A stretch of 64,000 bases of DNA from Pseudomicrostroma phylloplanum (taxonomy: Eukaryota > Basidiomycota > Exobasidiomycetes > Microstromatales): NCBI GenBank assembly GCA_039545275.1, contig BCHS01000002.1:744001-808000 (forward strand), in the 5' to 3' direction. Both the position numbers and the translations under genes were made by a program. Position 1 is the first letter of the stretch. Each line of letters begins with the position of its first letter. This document shows positions 1-11,593 of the stretch, one piece after another. The notes under the pieces were generated by a model. The model searched no databases. It worked only from the letters and a program-made list of their open reading frames with translations, and had not been told where the DNA came from.

Positions 1-2219
1 CTGTAGCCGACCAAGCGTGGCGCCACTCTAAGCGTCACCCGCAGATCCGGCGGCGAGTAGAGGAGATTCTCCTCTGTTCCCGATGGCCGATCGTTGCTCA
101 AAGCTGGACCTAGCTGGACCTTCGCGGGGCCCTCAATCCATCCACTGTGGACGCACATGGCCAGCACGTCCGAGTCGTCCGTGTACACCTCGCTACCCCA
201 CACTTTGCGCTCTCCGAGTCCACCTTGCTTCCAGAACGAAGGGCTGCCTGCGTTCTGCCGCTTTTGCTTCCTGATGCTCTCTTCACCCAGAGGGACTCCA
301 TCTTGAATGTCTACCCTCACCCCCGTCTGCCTGGCCCTCCAGCCTAGCGTCCAGCCAGAGGGAGCTGCAGGATCGCTTCTCTCCCGATAGAGGCCCAGCA
401 TCTTGCCACTGATACGCACTTCTAATAGAGCGGCAACATTGCCTGCCAGCACACCAGCAGGGAGAAGTGGTTGCTTCCATGGCTCATAAAGCCACGATCC
501 CAGGTAGGCAGCGGGCCGCGGGTCATCTCCGTGGGAAGCAAGCGAAAGCGAATCAAATTCGTCAAACCAGGCCCAGACCGAGTCGCTTATGATACGCTGT
601 TGCGGCACAGCAGGTGTTTGTGCGGCGTGTTGCTGCAATTGATACTGTGATTGTTGGGACGGTCCCTTCTGGAGCGCAACCACAGCAGGTGCGGCAAGCT
701 CAGGCTCAAAGGAAGAAGCGGCCAAGACCGGGCCATGCTCGGGCTGCGGACCTCGTTGACGAGGTTGTTCAACGGCCGAGGCTGAGTATGCCGCGGAGGG
801 TGGTAGGCCAGGGTACCCAGGCGCTGCTGCTGCTGCCTGTGCGTCGAGAGCGCCAGTCGGGATGTTTCTAGCGGCTTTGGCTTCGTAACGCCTCCTCTCC
901 GCCTGCAGCTGTTCTCTTTGGGCAAGCTCTCTCGCAGATTGTGAGGCTTCTTGCTTTTGTTTCGACTTCGCAGATTCGGCGCCTTGACGCTTTGCTGGTT
1001 TCTCCTCGCCTTTGGCCTGCTGATGACGTTGTCGCTGCGGTTGAGGCTGCTGGAGCTGCTGCTGCTGCATCAAAGGCGGCTGAGGCTCCGCAGGGTAGCG
1101 GAGTTCCTCTCGTTCCCGAGCCGATGGCGGAGGCATGTGCGAATATCCATGGGGATTACCGTCTGGCGAAGTCAAGAATGGCGGTCCATTCTGCCGCACT
1201 GGGCTGTGTGGTGGTCGATGAGAAGCCACCACAGGCTTGATCTCCTCGACAGACTTCCTCGGCCTGTGTTGCTGTTGACCATCTGTACGATGCTGTTTTT
1301 GTTGCTGATTGGAGGACTTCTTGAGGGCGGGTGGCCCCATGTCTCCGGCTCCTCCCTCGTAAGGTCCGTCGGGTCTCCTCCTATGTTCCATATCCCCTTC
1401 ATATGGTTGCGACCACGCGCGAGGGTCGTGTCGAGGATCTGTACCGTTTGGCGGTCCATTGGCAGAATATTCTCCCCAACTGGAGCCGTTGAGTCCACCG
1501 CGCGGACCGTATCCCTCCGATCGCTTCCTCTTGTGGCCGAACTCCTGATCGTGCGTACCGTTCAAGTACTGCCCATTCTGGTGGCGATGGTGCGGCTTTT
1601 GGTCCAGCGGTAGCGGTTGTTGTGTGGTGAGGGGCGAATGATGGCCATTTGGTGCCAAAGAGCGGGCACGATGAGCGCCCGGGTCAAAGTGCATCACGGG
1701 TGAGTGTCTTTCTGATTGCGCCCTGTCGCCTCCCTGGCCTCCTCCGCCTGCTCCATTCCCGATCGTTGGCGGTAGAGGAGGGGGTAGGAAGTCTCTAGAT
1801 TGCGTCTTGCGATGCTGCTTGCGAGGCGCCGCTGAGGTCGCCCTCTCCTCATGTGACATACCCGGCGGCGCCTGGTAAGGGTAGCCTTCGTAGTACTCCG
1901 GGCCTGCATGACTCGTATACTGCTGCTGGTGTTGAGGCGCTGGACCCCAGGGGTGACGTCCGTGATGAGGGTGATCGGGATGTAGCTGATGCTGTTGCTG
2001 ATGATGCTGCTGATGCTGGACTGCCTGCTGATGTTCCCACTCTTGTTGCCTGGACATCTGGTCTCTCCTCGAGTTGGGATCCATCTGGTGCGGGTTCCAC
2101 CCATCTAGTGGCACTCGTCCGTTGCCATTGATGGGGGATTTCAGCGGAGGCGGTAGTTGATAGTGCTGAGGTGGGTGGAGCGGGCGCTGGGATGTCCCCG
2201 GCGAAGGGGATGCATTCAT
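1..2219 (-). CDS. RXT3: Rxt3-family histone deacetylase complex subunit (3' end off the window)
   Basis: Reading frame open from the ATG at 2219 to the left edge, about 739 codons with no stop. The C-terminal part reads KVWGSEVYTDDSDVLAMCVHSGW followed by DLRVTLRVAPRLVGY, the conserved core of the Rxt3 domain (about residues 560 to the edge). Rxt3 is a subunit of the large Rpd3 histone deacetylase complex, which represses transcription in the nucleus. The first 500 or so residues are low complexity: Gln/His runs (about residues 55-75), Pro/Gly-rich stretches and a Lys/Arg/Gln-rich segment near residue 400 that could form a coiled coil. The ATG at 2219 is chosen because the preceding sequence looks like an intron ending CAG at 2235. 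The true C-terminus lies outside the window. Family call is strong; the N-terminus is less certain. Confidence 0.85.
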   Translation of the reverse strand, partial: MNASPSPGTSQRPLHPPQHYQLPPPLKSPINGNGRVPLDGWNPHQMDPNSRRDQMSRQQEWEHQQAVQHQQHHQQQHQLHPDHPHHGRHPWGPAPQHQQQYTSHAGPEYYEGYPYQAPPGMSHEERATSAAPRKQHRKTQSRDFLPPPLPPTIGNGAGGGGQGGDRAQSERHSPVMHFDPGAHRARSLAPNGHHSPLTTQQPLPLDQKPHHRHQNGQYLNGTHDQEFGHKRKRSEGYGPRGGLNGSSWGEYSANGPPNGTDPRHDPRAWSQPYEGDMEHRRRPDGPYEGGAGDMGPPALKKSSNQQQKQHRTDGQQQHRPRKSVEEIKPVVASHRPPHSPVRQNGPPFLTSPDGNPHGYSHMPPPSAREREELRYPAEPQPPLMQQQQLQQPQPQRQRHQQAKGEEKPAKRQGAESAKSKQKQEASQSARELAQREQLQAERRRYEAKAARNIPTGALDAQAAAAAPGYPGLPPSAAYSASAVEQPRQRGPQPEHGPVLAASSFEPELAAPAVVALQKGPSQQSQYQLQQHAAQTPAVPQQRIISDSVWAWFDEFDSLSLASHGDDPRPAAYLGSWLYEPWKQPLLPAGVLAGNVAALLEVRISGKMLGLYRERSDPAAPSGWTLGWRARQTGVRVDIQDGVPLGEESIRKQKRQNAGSPSFWKQGGLGERKVWGSEVYTDDSDVLAMCVHSGWIEGPAKVQLGPALSNDRPSGTEENLLYSPPDLRVTLRVAPRLVGY

Positions 2220-3436
2220 GAGTGTCGTTGTAGGCTGAGCACGGTGGGCATGAGAAAGGATGGTCAGTATGAATGCAGGCGAAGAGGTATGGCAAAGTGA
2301 TTTATGGGTCCCTGGTCCTGGCGACATCGGCTTCGCTTTCTCCCCGCAATGCGTATCAATCAATGTGTGCCTGAGTCTTTGCTGCCACGTCTTGCGGCGC
2401 AGAGCCGTCGAGGCAGGCACACTGACTCTGCGACTTTGCTCGGGCTTCAGGAACATCACTTATTCCCGAAGATCGGCTGTCGCCCTGAGCACTTGACCTC
2501 CAGTGAGACCGCGGAAGACACGCACAGAAACCGCCGGAGCTCTCTACTTACCCCGCAAAGTGCTCAGTTGCTTCTTCGCCGAGCCTCGCCTTGAATGGCA
2601 GTGTGCGATCGCAAAAGCCGATGGACCACCAAGGTCGTGAGATCGTCAAGAGCGCGGCACAAGCGCTCCTGATTTGCACCTTTGCGCTTGTTGCGATGCT
2701 TGCTGCTGGTGTAAGAGCCCGTCGGACGTCGTGTGTCGTCTGAGAATAGATTTGAAGCGCCGAAGGACGTGAGCGGAAGTGAGAAGATACGGAGACGATG
2801 GAGGGGGATAGCCGTAAGAAGAGTGACGAGACTGAATATGAGCAATTACGAAGGGGATTGGCGTACGATGTGATGTGCTGAGACTACGAGGATCCACCAC
2901 GGAGATGGAGGGAGTGGGTAGGAGATAGAAGGCCTGGGAAGGGCGCCGAGCAGGGGAGCAAGTAAGAGAGGGCGGGGAGGCAGGAAAAAAGGGTCGAGGT
3001 TGAGAAGCGAGGACGTGGCTGGCTGGCTGGGCGGCAGCTGCAGAGATCAGCTGAGTGTGTGGACAGAGCGGGGAGATGATGTGCGTCAGTCCTGCATCCC
3101 TGCATCCGAGCCCAGCACCACGGGACAGTAGGCGGCGGCACAGCGCAGACGCCGACGCCCGCGGGAAATGGCGGGGCGTGGAAGCGAGCCGCGTCTCAAG
3201 CTCAGCTCAGACTGACCGACGACTAGAAACACCGACTCCGAGCTCGCGAGCCAGGCGATACTCCCTTTTCCGACGGCACGCGCACGCCAGGCGCTAGTAC
3301 ACATCCGAAAGGGCCTGGATGATCGGCCGATAAATTCATGGCATCGCATCGTCTTCCCGAGGACATTCGTGAGGGGCAGTGCCAACGATCGAATCACTGG
3401 GTCCCGCGTCGGTAATCTACTTGGCCCTTTGCCCTT
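2220..3436. other. Intergenic and RXT3 5' leader with a probable leader intron
   Basis: No coding gene seen. On the minus strand a GTAAGT donor at 2551 and a CAG acceptor ending at 2235 bracket a likely 317-bp intron in the RXT3 5' leader. The exon upstream of it has no ATG. The rest, up to the DBP5 stop at 3437, is purine-biased on the plus strand and contains only short chance ORFs. Confidence 0.45.
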
Positions 3437-5147
3437 TCACCCTTTCAGCGCTTTCTTGATGGTCGCCTCCATCTCCTCAATGTCCTCCGTCTGGACCCTG
3501 AGGATTTCACATGACAGCGCCTGCTCGATGCCATTCATCAACTGCCACGAAGCGCGATCGTGGACAAAGTTGATCGACACACCCTTGCGACCGAATCGAC
3601 CCGTCCGGCCTGAAAGAATGAGAAGGAACGGAAGAACAGTCAGTGACAACGAATGGAGGGCGCGCCCTTGCTATCGCCCATCAGCAACTCACCGATCCTG
3701 TGCAGGTAAGTCTCAGCATCAGGTTGGCCTGACTGCGTAGTTGGCATGTCGTAGTTCACGACGAGGGTGACTTGCATGATATCGATACCCCTGGCGATGA
3801 CATTGGTTGCAATGAGGACTTTGGACTTTCCGTCCCTGAATGCATCGATGGTGCGGTCTCTTTCTGCTGTGTCGAGCTTGCCGTGCAGTGAATCCACTTT
3901 GTGTCCTTCTGCAGTCATCTTCTGAGCAATCTTGTCTGCCGTCTCTCGTCGCTTTAGTCAGAGAAGGGAGGACGAAGTCAGTGGCAGTCAGAACATTGGC
4001 AGCAGACCAGCTTACTCACAGCGCAGAAGATGATACTCTGTCCAATGGTGAGCAAGTTGTACAGCTCCACCAGGACTTCGTATTTGTGCTCCTCATCCCT
4101 ACAGTCCATGTAGAATTGCTTGATGAGATCGACGTTCAGCTCCTCTTGCTTCAGGCGAATTTCGTTTGCCTGCGGTGCCATGCGAGTAGCAAAGTCTCGC
4201 ACAACGTCTGGGAAGGTAGCCGAGAAGAGCACGAGCTGGCAGGTCTTCGGGACGGTATTCTTGACGCGGATACTCTGCTCTCCCAGTCCTTGCTGATCCA
4301 GCATGTTGTCCGCCTCGTCTAGCACAAAGACCTTCACATTCTTCGTGTCGATCTGCTTCCTCTTGATCAGATCAAAAGTCTTTCCCGGTGTACCGACTAC
4401 GATGTGAGCATCAATCTTCGTCCCGCTGGGTACAGCATCAGGAATGGCGTAGGCAGTCTTGACCTTGGTATACTTGCCCATCTCTTGCACCACATCCATG
4501 ATCTGCCTGGCCAGCTCACGAGACGGGGCCAGCGCAATAGCTTGGGTGGCATTCAGGTTGAAGTCGACTCGGCTCAGCATGGTCAGGACGAAAGCAGCCG
4601 TCTTTCCAGTACCCGATTGTGATTGTCCGATCATGTTACGAGGTGGGTTCTGAAGCAGCAGGGGCAAAGCTCGTTCTTGAATTTTGCTTGGCTTTTGGTA
4701 CTTCATCGAGTAAATTCCCTTCAGTAGCTCTTCCGTCAGACCGAGCTGATCGAAGGACTTGACGGAGTATAGAGGCGAGTCTGGGTCTGCTTGTTGGTCT
4801 GCTAGTGTCACTGTCACGTTGTACTTTGACTTGAGCAGTCTGCCGTCATCCTCCTCGTCCTCCTGCTCTTCGCTCTTCTTCTCCGAGCCCGCTTCTGTTG
4901 CCCTGGGCGGCTCCGCAGACTTGTCCTTCTCTGCTGTTGCCGATGTTGTTGCTGACGACGATGATGTTGTTGCCGCTGCCCCTGCTGATGAGTCTGTCGG
5001 CGCTCTGGCTTCTTCAGTCTTAACCTCGGGCGCTGCTTCCGATTTGCCCATCATGGCTGTTAACTGCTCTGTCACCGAGTCAACGCTTCCATTCGTCTTC
5101 TTGTCGGTCGAAGCCGAGGTGTCGGGCGCCTTCGATGTCGATGACAT
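3437..5147 (-). CDS. DBP5: DEAD-box ATP-dependent RNA helicase Dbp5
   Basis: Three exons: 5147-4020, 3951-3693 and 3609-3437, giving 519 residues. Dbp5 is the helicase that remodels mRNPs at the cytoplasmic face of the nuclear pore during mRNA export. Visible motifs in order: SQSGTGKT (motif I), APSRELA (Ia), VLDEADNML (II), SATFPD (III), then in the second RecA lobe the [16 protein letters not shown] block and HRIGRTGR (VI), which is rebuilt across the second intron. [20 protein letters not shown] is diagnostic of Dbp5 rather than eIF4A. The first 120 residues are an acidic Ser/Ala/Glu tail, normal for the family. The frame is open 80 codons upstream of 5147, but this start is preferred because everything upstream lacks family similarity. 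Transcribed divergently from SHR3. Confidence 0.95.
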
Positions 5148-5475
5148 GGTGGTGTAGGGAATGTCAGAAGCAGGAAAGGGATAACACCCTGGAAGTGTTG
5201 GTCTGAGTGTTGTACGAAGAAGTGGCCCTGGCTTCCCTGGCTGCTTCCTTGGGTGGCCCTGGCTGAGCTTCAAAGCTCCGCGCGCTGCATCGAGTCTAAT
5301 CTGGTCTTGGCCCAGCCCCGCCCGCCTGGCGTCGGAAGAAGGCAGAGATACCGATGCAACCTCCCGTTCCCCCGGCACACCCATCACCCCACCCCGTCAT
5401 CTATCATTGGAGGGATCGCATCTCGCAGACCGTAGATACTTGGCGCCTCTCCACCGCTGCATATCTTCATCAGTC
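5148..5475. promoter_or_regulatory. Divergent promoter region DBP5 / SHR3
   Basis: 328 bp between two divergent start codons. No TATA box is obvious. It must hold both promoters and both leaders. Confidence 0.4.
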
Positions 5476-6229
5476 ATGGGTTTCCGAACTGGCGCCGTTC
5501 TGACCTCGGTCGCCTTCCTCTACGGCGTCCTGTTTATTGCTTCCGTCTATGACTTCCCGCTCATCTACGGAGACTTTACTGATGAGAAGGGTCTCATCGC
5601 CGAGAAGTTCTACCTGTCGGTCTTTCAGGGACCCACGGCCATCTCGGCTTTGCTGCATGGTATGATGCTGTTGGGAGTCCTTGGCTGCTCTGCTAAGCTG
5701 CATGCCTGGAGCGAGCTGGCCAAGTACTTTGACGGGTCCAGTCTGGGTGAGTAGCAAATCGTACAGGCGCAGCAAAGGACGTTGGCGCTGAATTCGGGAC
5801 ACCATCAACCTTCTTCTTCTTCTTCCTCCAGCTCTCCTGGTTGGATCCATCTGCATGTACGCAGCCGTCATCGTTCCTAACCTGCGTCTGCTCGCGGACC
5901 CGGGCAACCTCAACCTGCTCAACAATTCGTCCATTAGGACCGAGCGAGACGAGTTCATCAAGAAGCAGGGAGGTACACCCCCTGGACTTTACACCGAGCC
6001 TCTCACCAATGACGAGCGATTCTCGGCCTTGATGATCATTGGCGCTACCAACACCATCAACATGGTTCTCTTGGCCGGCGTGGTCCTTCTGCAGGCAGTG
6101 GCATCCTACATGGAGGCGGAGGAGAAGAAGCAGGCTCAGAAGCAGCGGCTGGAGGCAGCTGAGGCACTGAGACAGCAGATCAAGGGCAAGGCCGCCGTGG
6201 ACGCGCCCGAGAGCAAGAAGGAGAAGTGA
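5476..6229 (+). CDS. SHR3: Shr3-like ER packaging chaperone for amino acid permeases
   Basis: Two exons, 5476-5746 and 5832-6229, 222 residues. Four hydrophobic segments are visible (about residues 7-25, 54-75, 90-110 and 150-172), then a charged Lys/Glu/Gln-rich cytosolic tail ending SKKEK, a possible ER-retention type end. The blocks FLYGVLFIASVYDFPLIYG, LHGMMLLGVLGCSAKLH and AKYFDGSSLALLVGSICMY match the Shr3 chaperone family. Shr3 sits in the ER membrane and helps amino acid permeases fold and enter COPII vesicles. The splice joins AGT CTG G to CTCTCCTGG, giving the expected family sequence across the junction. Confidence 0.85.
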
Positions 6230-6433
6230 GGGCGATGCCGTGGGATAGGAAGCTTTCGTGCGGGGATGAAGGCGATGTCAAGGCGCAAGGCCTTGATCGT
6301 TGTGGTGCGGTCCCATGCTCCTATGACTGCTGCGCTTCTTTGCATTTGACGGGTTCAAGTTTGACATTGTGACAGTAATCTATGATACAACATGATAATT
6401 GGTATGAGTGCAAGTCTTTTGTTCGAGGCAGGA

Positions 6434-7264
6434 CTAGGCAACCTCCATTGCGGCCTCGCTCTTGGCAGCCGCTTCCGCGGCAGCTGCCTTGTCCTCTGCC
6501 TCGAAGTCTTTGTGTCTTCCATCCTGAGTCCGCACGTACTGAGAGCTGTATGATAGATTGGCAGGCGCAAAAGTGAGCATTACACCTTACCTCCTTCAGA
6601 CCTCATCCATAACTCACCGGTTCGTCCCACTGATCCTGACCAGCCTGAAGAGCCCCAGCGACTGCGAATCACCGCTCCACTCCCTCAGAAGCGCGACGTT
6701 GGTGGCATTCAGCAAGTCTGGAATCTCCATGTTCTCATTGTAGTCTCTCCTCTCGGCCTCGATCAGGTCCTTGAGCTCCACCTCGTGCTTTGTAGGAGGA
6801 CGCCCAGCTCGCCTGGCCTCTTGCAGCTCCTTCAGCTCATCATCGTGGCGAGCGAGGTACGACTCGTTCATGAAAGCATGTAGAGCTGGCAAGTCGGGCA
6901 GGCATTCCCAGTCGTCCGGCAGCAGCAGGGTCAGGTTGATGATGCGTTGGACTAGAAGGGTGGAACGTGATGTGAGACTGAGTGAGTGAGGAGCACACCT
7001 CACGGCTGAGAGAGCGAGCAAACTCACCTCTTGACGACACTGAGCGATCCCTGACGACTCTCCGCTGCGCTAGCTTGACATCCCTCAATGCGACCCGATC
7101 CAGCTGCTTTGCCCTCCGGGATCGCGGGTGTGTAGGGGCGCCTCTGCGCTTGATGGACTTTGCGGTGATCTGAGAGGAGGCATGGCAAGGGAGAGATGGG
7201 ATCAGTGGCAGTCGCCTTGGGGACTTGGCATGCCCACGTTAGTACTGACCTTCCTGCCTCCCAT
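6434..7264 (-). CDS. TMA16: Translation machinery-associated protein 16
   Basis: Four exons: 7264-7250 (only 15 bp), 7169-7028, 6951-6618 and 6545-6434, giving 200 residues. The protein begins MGGRKITAKSIKRRGAPTHP and continues with the basic region typical of Tma16. The C-terminal core has PDLLNATNVALLREWSGD and LGLFRLVRISG. Tma16 associates with pre-60S ribosomal particles. The 15-bp first exon, with donor GTCAGT, is needed to give the family's N-terminus: the second exon alone has no ATG before ITAKS. The tail is Ala/Glu rich, ending AAMEVA. Divergent from BUD6. Confidence 0.88.
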
Positions 7265-7632
7265 TTCGTCAGGGTCTGATGAGGATGATGTGGTGTCGCA
7301 GCTGTCGTTGCGTGGGGTCTTGTATCCGGGCGAGAAGGAAGGAAGTAGCAGCCTTGGCCTAGCGTGAGCATGAAATTTGGACGCACTTTTGGATTTTCAA
7401 CTCCGCCCACGCCACGCCACGCCCCTCGCTCCTGGCAGACACAAGGCAAGGCGCCAAGTGAAACCGGGCAACCAACACCATCACCATCACCACCGCAAAG
7501 CCCAGCCTTCTCTGCCCCATCACGTCTCCGAGCCGCTCCCCTGACTGGCAGGTCAGTCAAGCATCGAGTCTCTCGGCAAGACAGTGATCGGCGCCTGGTC
7601 GCTTCTCAGGTTCATCGCCGAACATCGTAGCG
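7265..7632. promoter_or_regulatory. Divergent promoter region TMA16 / BUD6
   Basis: 368 bp between divergent start codons. It has a CA/CCA-rich stretch near 7470-7500 but no clear TATA box. Confidence 0.4.
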
Positions 7633-10600
7633 ATGCTCTCCGGTGTTCTGGGCCGTCGCAACGAGCGCGGCGAGCGAGATCGTAACTCGAGACAGCCCTC
7701 ATCGAGCCAAGACTCCTTGCCCAATGGCGCCTCTTCATCCGCCTCGCAGTTCCCTCCCTCTTCCGGAATGTCGGCGGCAGGGTCAAGCAGCAATGGACCT
7801 CTGTATCGACAGGAGAGCATGGGATCGTCTACCTCTGGATCCATCTCTTCGCGAAAGGGAGGGCGACCGCCTATGGCAGCGGCAGCGGTCAGCCCTGCGT
7901 CTGCGAAGAAGTCAGCTGTCGCATACGGAGGACAGGGATCGGCTGCTCCAGCTCTCCTACCCGAGGAAATGAGAGCACTTCAGAAGCAGCGCGAGAGGGA
8001 GAGGGAGGCAGCAGCGAACGCCGAGAGACAGAGAGGGGGGATGAATGGTCCTCAGCAGGCTGGACCCCCGTCACGGAGCCCGTACTCGTCAAATCACATG
8101 GAATCGTCGGTTACGAGGCTACTCGTAGCAACCAAGCTTCTGCTCGAAGCCTTGACTCAGTGGTCCGTTGGCCAAAGATCAGAGACAGACGTATCCGATG
8201 TGTACGTCAGGCTGGGAAATGATTTTCATTCGGCCAGGGTAGCCTTTCATAGTTACGGGATCGACATGAGGTGAGTTCAACAGGCAGGACATGAAGCGAT
8301 GGAGGCATTGAGTCTGATCCTGATCTGCCCCTCGCAGTGACCTGGCTTCCGTACCCGATGACCTTCGCGGCTGCCTGGAACGCTGCTTGTCCGAAGATGC
8401 TTCACCAGCTGTCCTTGATCAACATCTGCCAAGGGTGCGTGAGATCATCGTCCGGCTTCTGCAAGGCTTGAAGGTTAAGCAAGCCGAATACAAGCGAATA
8501 CTGGTCGCGGAATCGCAACGGCGAGTCTCTTATCTGCCTGAAGCGAGTCAAGTTCCTGCAGATGCTGGTAGACCATCTGGACCAAGAAGCAGCCGCACGT
8601 TGAGGCATGAGAGGCAGGGTACGAGCGAGGGACAGAATGGCATGGCGCGCCTGGCCGAGGAAAGTGGAGGTTCGAGACATTCTTCAATCCAGAAGGCAAA
8701 GAGTGAGACAGTCCGAAGTAGCGGGAGCGGAACAATGTCGCCGCCCAGTTCACAAGACGTTCAAATTGCTCCGATGGATGACGATGACACGCCAATACCA
8801 TCCAGCAACGGCAATCTGATGGAGTCGTCGGTCGTGCCAGCAAACGTGATCCGTCACTCGCTTTCGGACCAGCCTTCAAGTAGGGGACAGGCCACCATCA
8901 CTCCATCTTCCTCAGCTACAGGAAGGCCTCCAAGCCCTCGGTCAGCACCGGCCTCAGCTGTTCGTCCCGGCTCTGCGTCGACTCGGGCATCCAAAGGGCA
9001 GAACCAGAGTGCTGTCGGGCCAAATGGCGGCAACACCGTAGACATCACAGAGGCTGATCCGAGTCTACGGGCTCTCAAGAGCAGGGACGCCTTGGAGAGA
9101 AGAGCGAGCAAGCGGTTCAGTGCCTATACCTTCAACAAAATGGGCCTCGGACAGGGCTTCGGTCAGAGCTTTGGCTCGGGTAGTCTGGGCATGAGCATGC
9201 TCAGCATGGGCGCTGGCAGTGGCAACAGCCCAAGTCTGGAGCAACGGAGAATGGAGAGGAAAAACAGCCAGAAGCAGCGAGGGAAGGGCAGCATGTCTGA
9301 GTCCAATCTGGCTACAATACTTGACAAGGGAGCAGTATCCGCCGCCGAGGAGGAGGAGGAGGAGGAGCTGGCAGAACGTGGTCTGCAGTCTGACCCATCA
9401 AATGGTCCCGGAGCGGTCGTGCGCGCAAAGAGCGGGACCACAGCGGTACAGCGTTCTCCAGTGCTACGGAGAACGTCAGCTGGATCTGCCTCCTCTGGTG
9501 ATCCTGCAACTCAATCACTGCCATCCTCTAGCAGGACGTCCAACAGCGAACTACCGCCTATACCTCCAGTACCACCGATTCCGTCTCTGCCTCTGCTCGA
9601 TGAGAAGGGTCTACTAGCCATGGAATCTCGGGCGAGCTCAAAAGGCTCTGCCGTTGCTCAGCGCCTCGAGCCGAGCTCTCTACCTACCATGGCCATCGAA
9701 GAGGCGATTGGAGGTCCAGTGGCACAAGATGAGCAGGGTCCGCTCCAGGTCTTCCTTCAGCTTGGCAGGCAGACAAGAAAGGCATCCCTAGACACTGAAG
9801 GAGGTGTTAGCATCGCCACATTGAAGATGCTCTTCATCGATCGCTTTGCTTACTCGCCAGGCAAAGATGATTTCCCTGCCATCTACATCAAGGATCCGTT
9901 CAGCGGAGTTACTTATGAGCTGGAGAATCTTCAGGATGTGACGGAAGGTTGCCTGCTGACTCTGAACATCGAACGTGAGTGTTGCGAATGCGACAATGGC
10001 CTTCGCCTCTATGCTTGAGGCCTTGACGACTGATCCTATTCTGTCTCATGACCCCTCTAACAGCTCTGGATCAGGTCAAGCAACATCTGGACTTGTCGCT
10101 AGGTGCCCTCAGTCGAGAGATCCGCGAAATCAAAAGCGCCCTCTCCGATCGAGATCGCGACCTGGCCAGGCGCGCCTCCACTGCACAGCCTAGTGCTGCA
10201 TCTGTACATCTAGCTCCCCCGGTTCCTGGCTCCCCTAGCAGGTTCTCGGACTCTCAATTTGCGGCTGCCGGACAGCGAGTGGCGTCTCTACGGCCACCAT
10301 CGATAGCTCCTACGGGAGAAGGCGATGTGATTCCAGCAGTGACTGTTGCCACAGAAGCTCATGTTGCTCAGAATCTCAAAGCTCACTACGATGAGATCCA
10401 GAATCTTCGAAGAGAGATGGCCGTTCTGCGCCAATTGCAGAGTGCCTTTACCGGAGACGTTGGGGGGCTTCTCAAGAACATGAAGGAGCAGACGAGTCGC
10501 GTGAGAGCAATCGCCGCGACCGAGGTCCCAGCCGAGCGCAATTTCATCGTCGCGGGCAAGAGTCGACTCGACGGCAGTTCCCAAGAGGTGTTGACGCTGA

Positions 10601-11448
10601 TCGAAGATCTGCAAGACACTGTCGATGACCTCAAGCTTGATGTGATCCAACGAGGCGTGAAGCCAAAGCCTGCCACCCTCAAGAAGATCAAAGACAACAT
10701 TGCTCAAGCCACGAGAGGTCTAGAAGATCTGGAGAAGTATGTGCAGACGGTCAAGCCTAGCTGGAAGAAGACATGGGAGGCCGAGCTGCAGAACATCGTC
10801 GACGAGCAAGAGTTCCTCAATCATCAGGAAGGTCTCATTGGTGATCTGCGAGACGACCACCTTGCCCTGCAAGAGGTGTACGAGAACATCCAGCAAGTCG
10901 TCAAGCTGCGCAGCGCTGGTCGCCCTGCTGGTGGAAAGTACATTCCGCCTGCACCCGAGGAAGGGCACGAGGGACTCAGTACGGTTATGCTCGAAGTGCG
11001 CGGGCAGAGCGTCGACCACGAGAAGCGTCTGCGAGCACTCCAGGCCGCTGAACGCTCTCGCCAGCGCGAAATTGCCTCTCGCACCGACGAGTTCACGCAG
11101 GAGCTGTCTGGCTTTGTTCACAACGCCGCTGGTGATGGTCTGAGGAAGACGGGAGGACACGTCGAGGCGGAGAGGATCAGGTCGAAGAGGGACAAGGCTA
11201 CCCTCCTGGCCATGTTCGGCGCTGGTGGAGCAGGAGGCGCGCCAGTCGAGGCGGTGACGGCTGGCATGGAGAAGCCAAAGAAGCTCATCCTGGGCGGAAG
11301 TGCTGTTGGAGGTGGACAGGCACTCCTGGCACAGAGGTCCATGTCGTCGGACAGTCGGTGCGCTACTCCGTCCACTACCTCGCACAATACTGGTACGGCT
11401 AGCGCTAGCGAGGAAGGGGGACGTCAGACGCCGAGCTCCGAGGCTTGA
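7633..11448 (+). CDS. BUD6: Bud6/Aip3-type actin and formin regulator
   Basis: Three exons, 7633-8270, 8338-9974 and 10064-11448, 1219 residues. Bud6 is a polarisome component that binds actin and stimulates formins at growth sites. A conserved N-terminal block starts near residue 155 (SSVTRLLVATKLLLEALTQW) and crosses the first intron. A long Ser/Pro/Gly-rich disordered middle follows, with a poly-Glu run near residue 550. The AIP3 domain begins near residue 675 (FLQLGRQTRKASLD, then FSGVTYELENLQDVTEGCLLTLNIE), crosses the second intron into LDQVKQHLDLS, and runs as alpha-helical coiled coil to about residue 1130. The tail is Ser/Thr/Gly rich. Both introns start GTGAGT and restore the family reading frame exactly. 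Confidence 0.92.
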
Positions 11449-11593
11449 TATACCTCCTCTTATGCTATCATCATCTATACAACAAACAGTCTTTCTTAAC
11501 ATCCAAACCAGAGCGGTGATACGTATTGACAAGTGCAAAGTGGTGTGGACGCGGGTATGGTACAGCAGTTGCGAGAGTCGCCTTGAGGTCGGG

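Noticed and set aside
5148..5387. In-frame 80-codon upstream extension of DBP5
   Set aside because: No family similarity and it would leave almost no promoter before SHR3.
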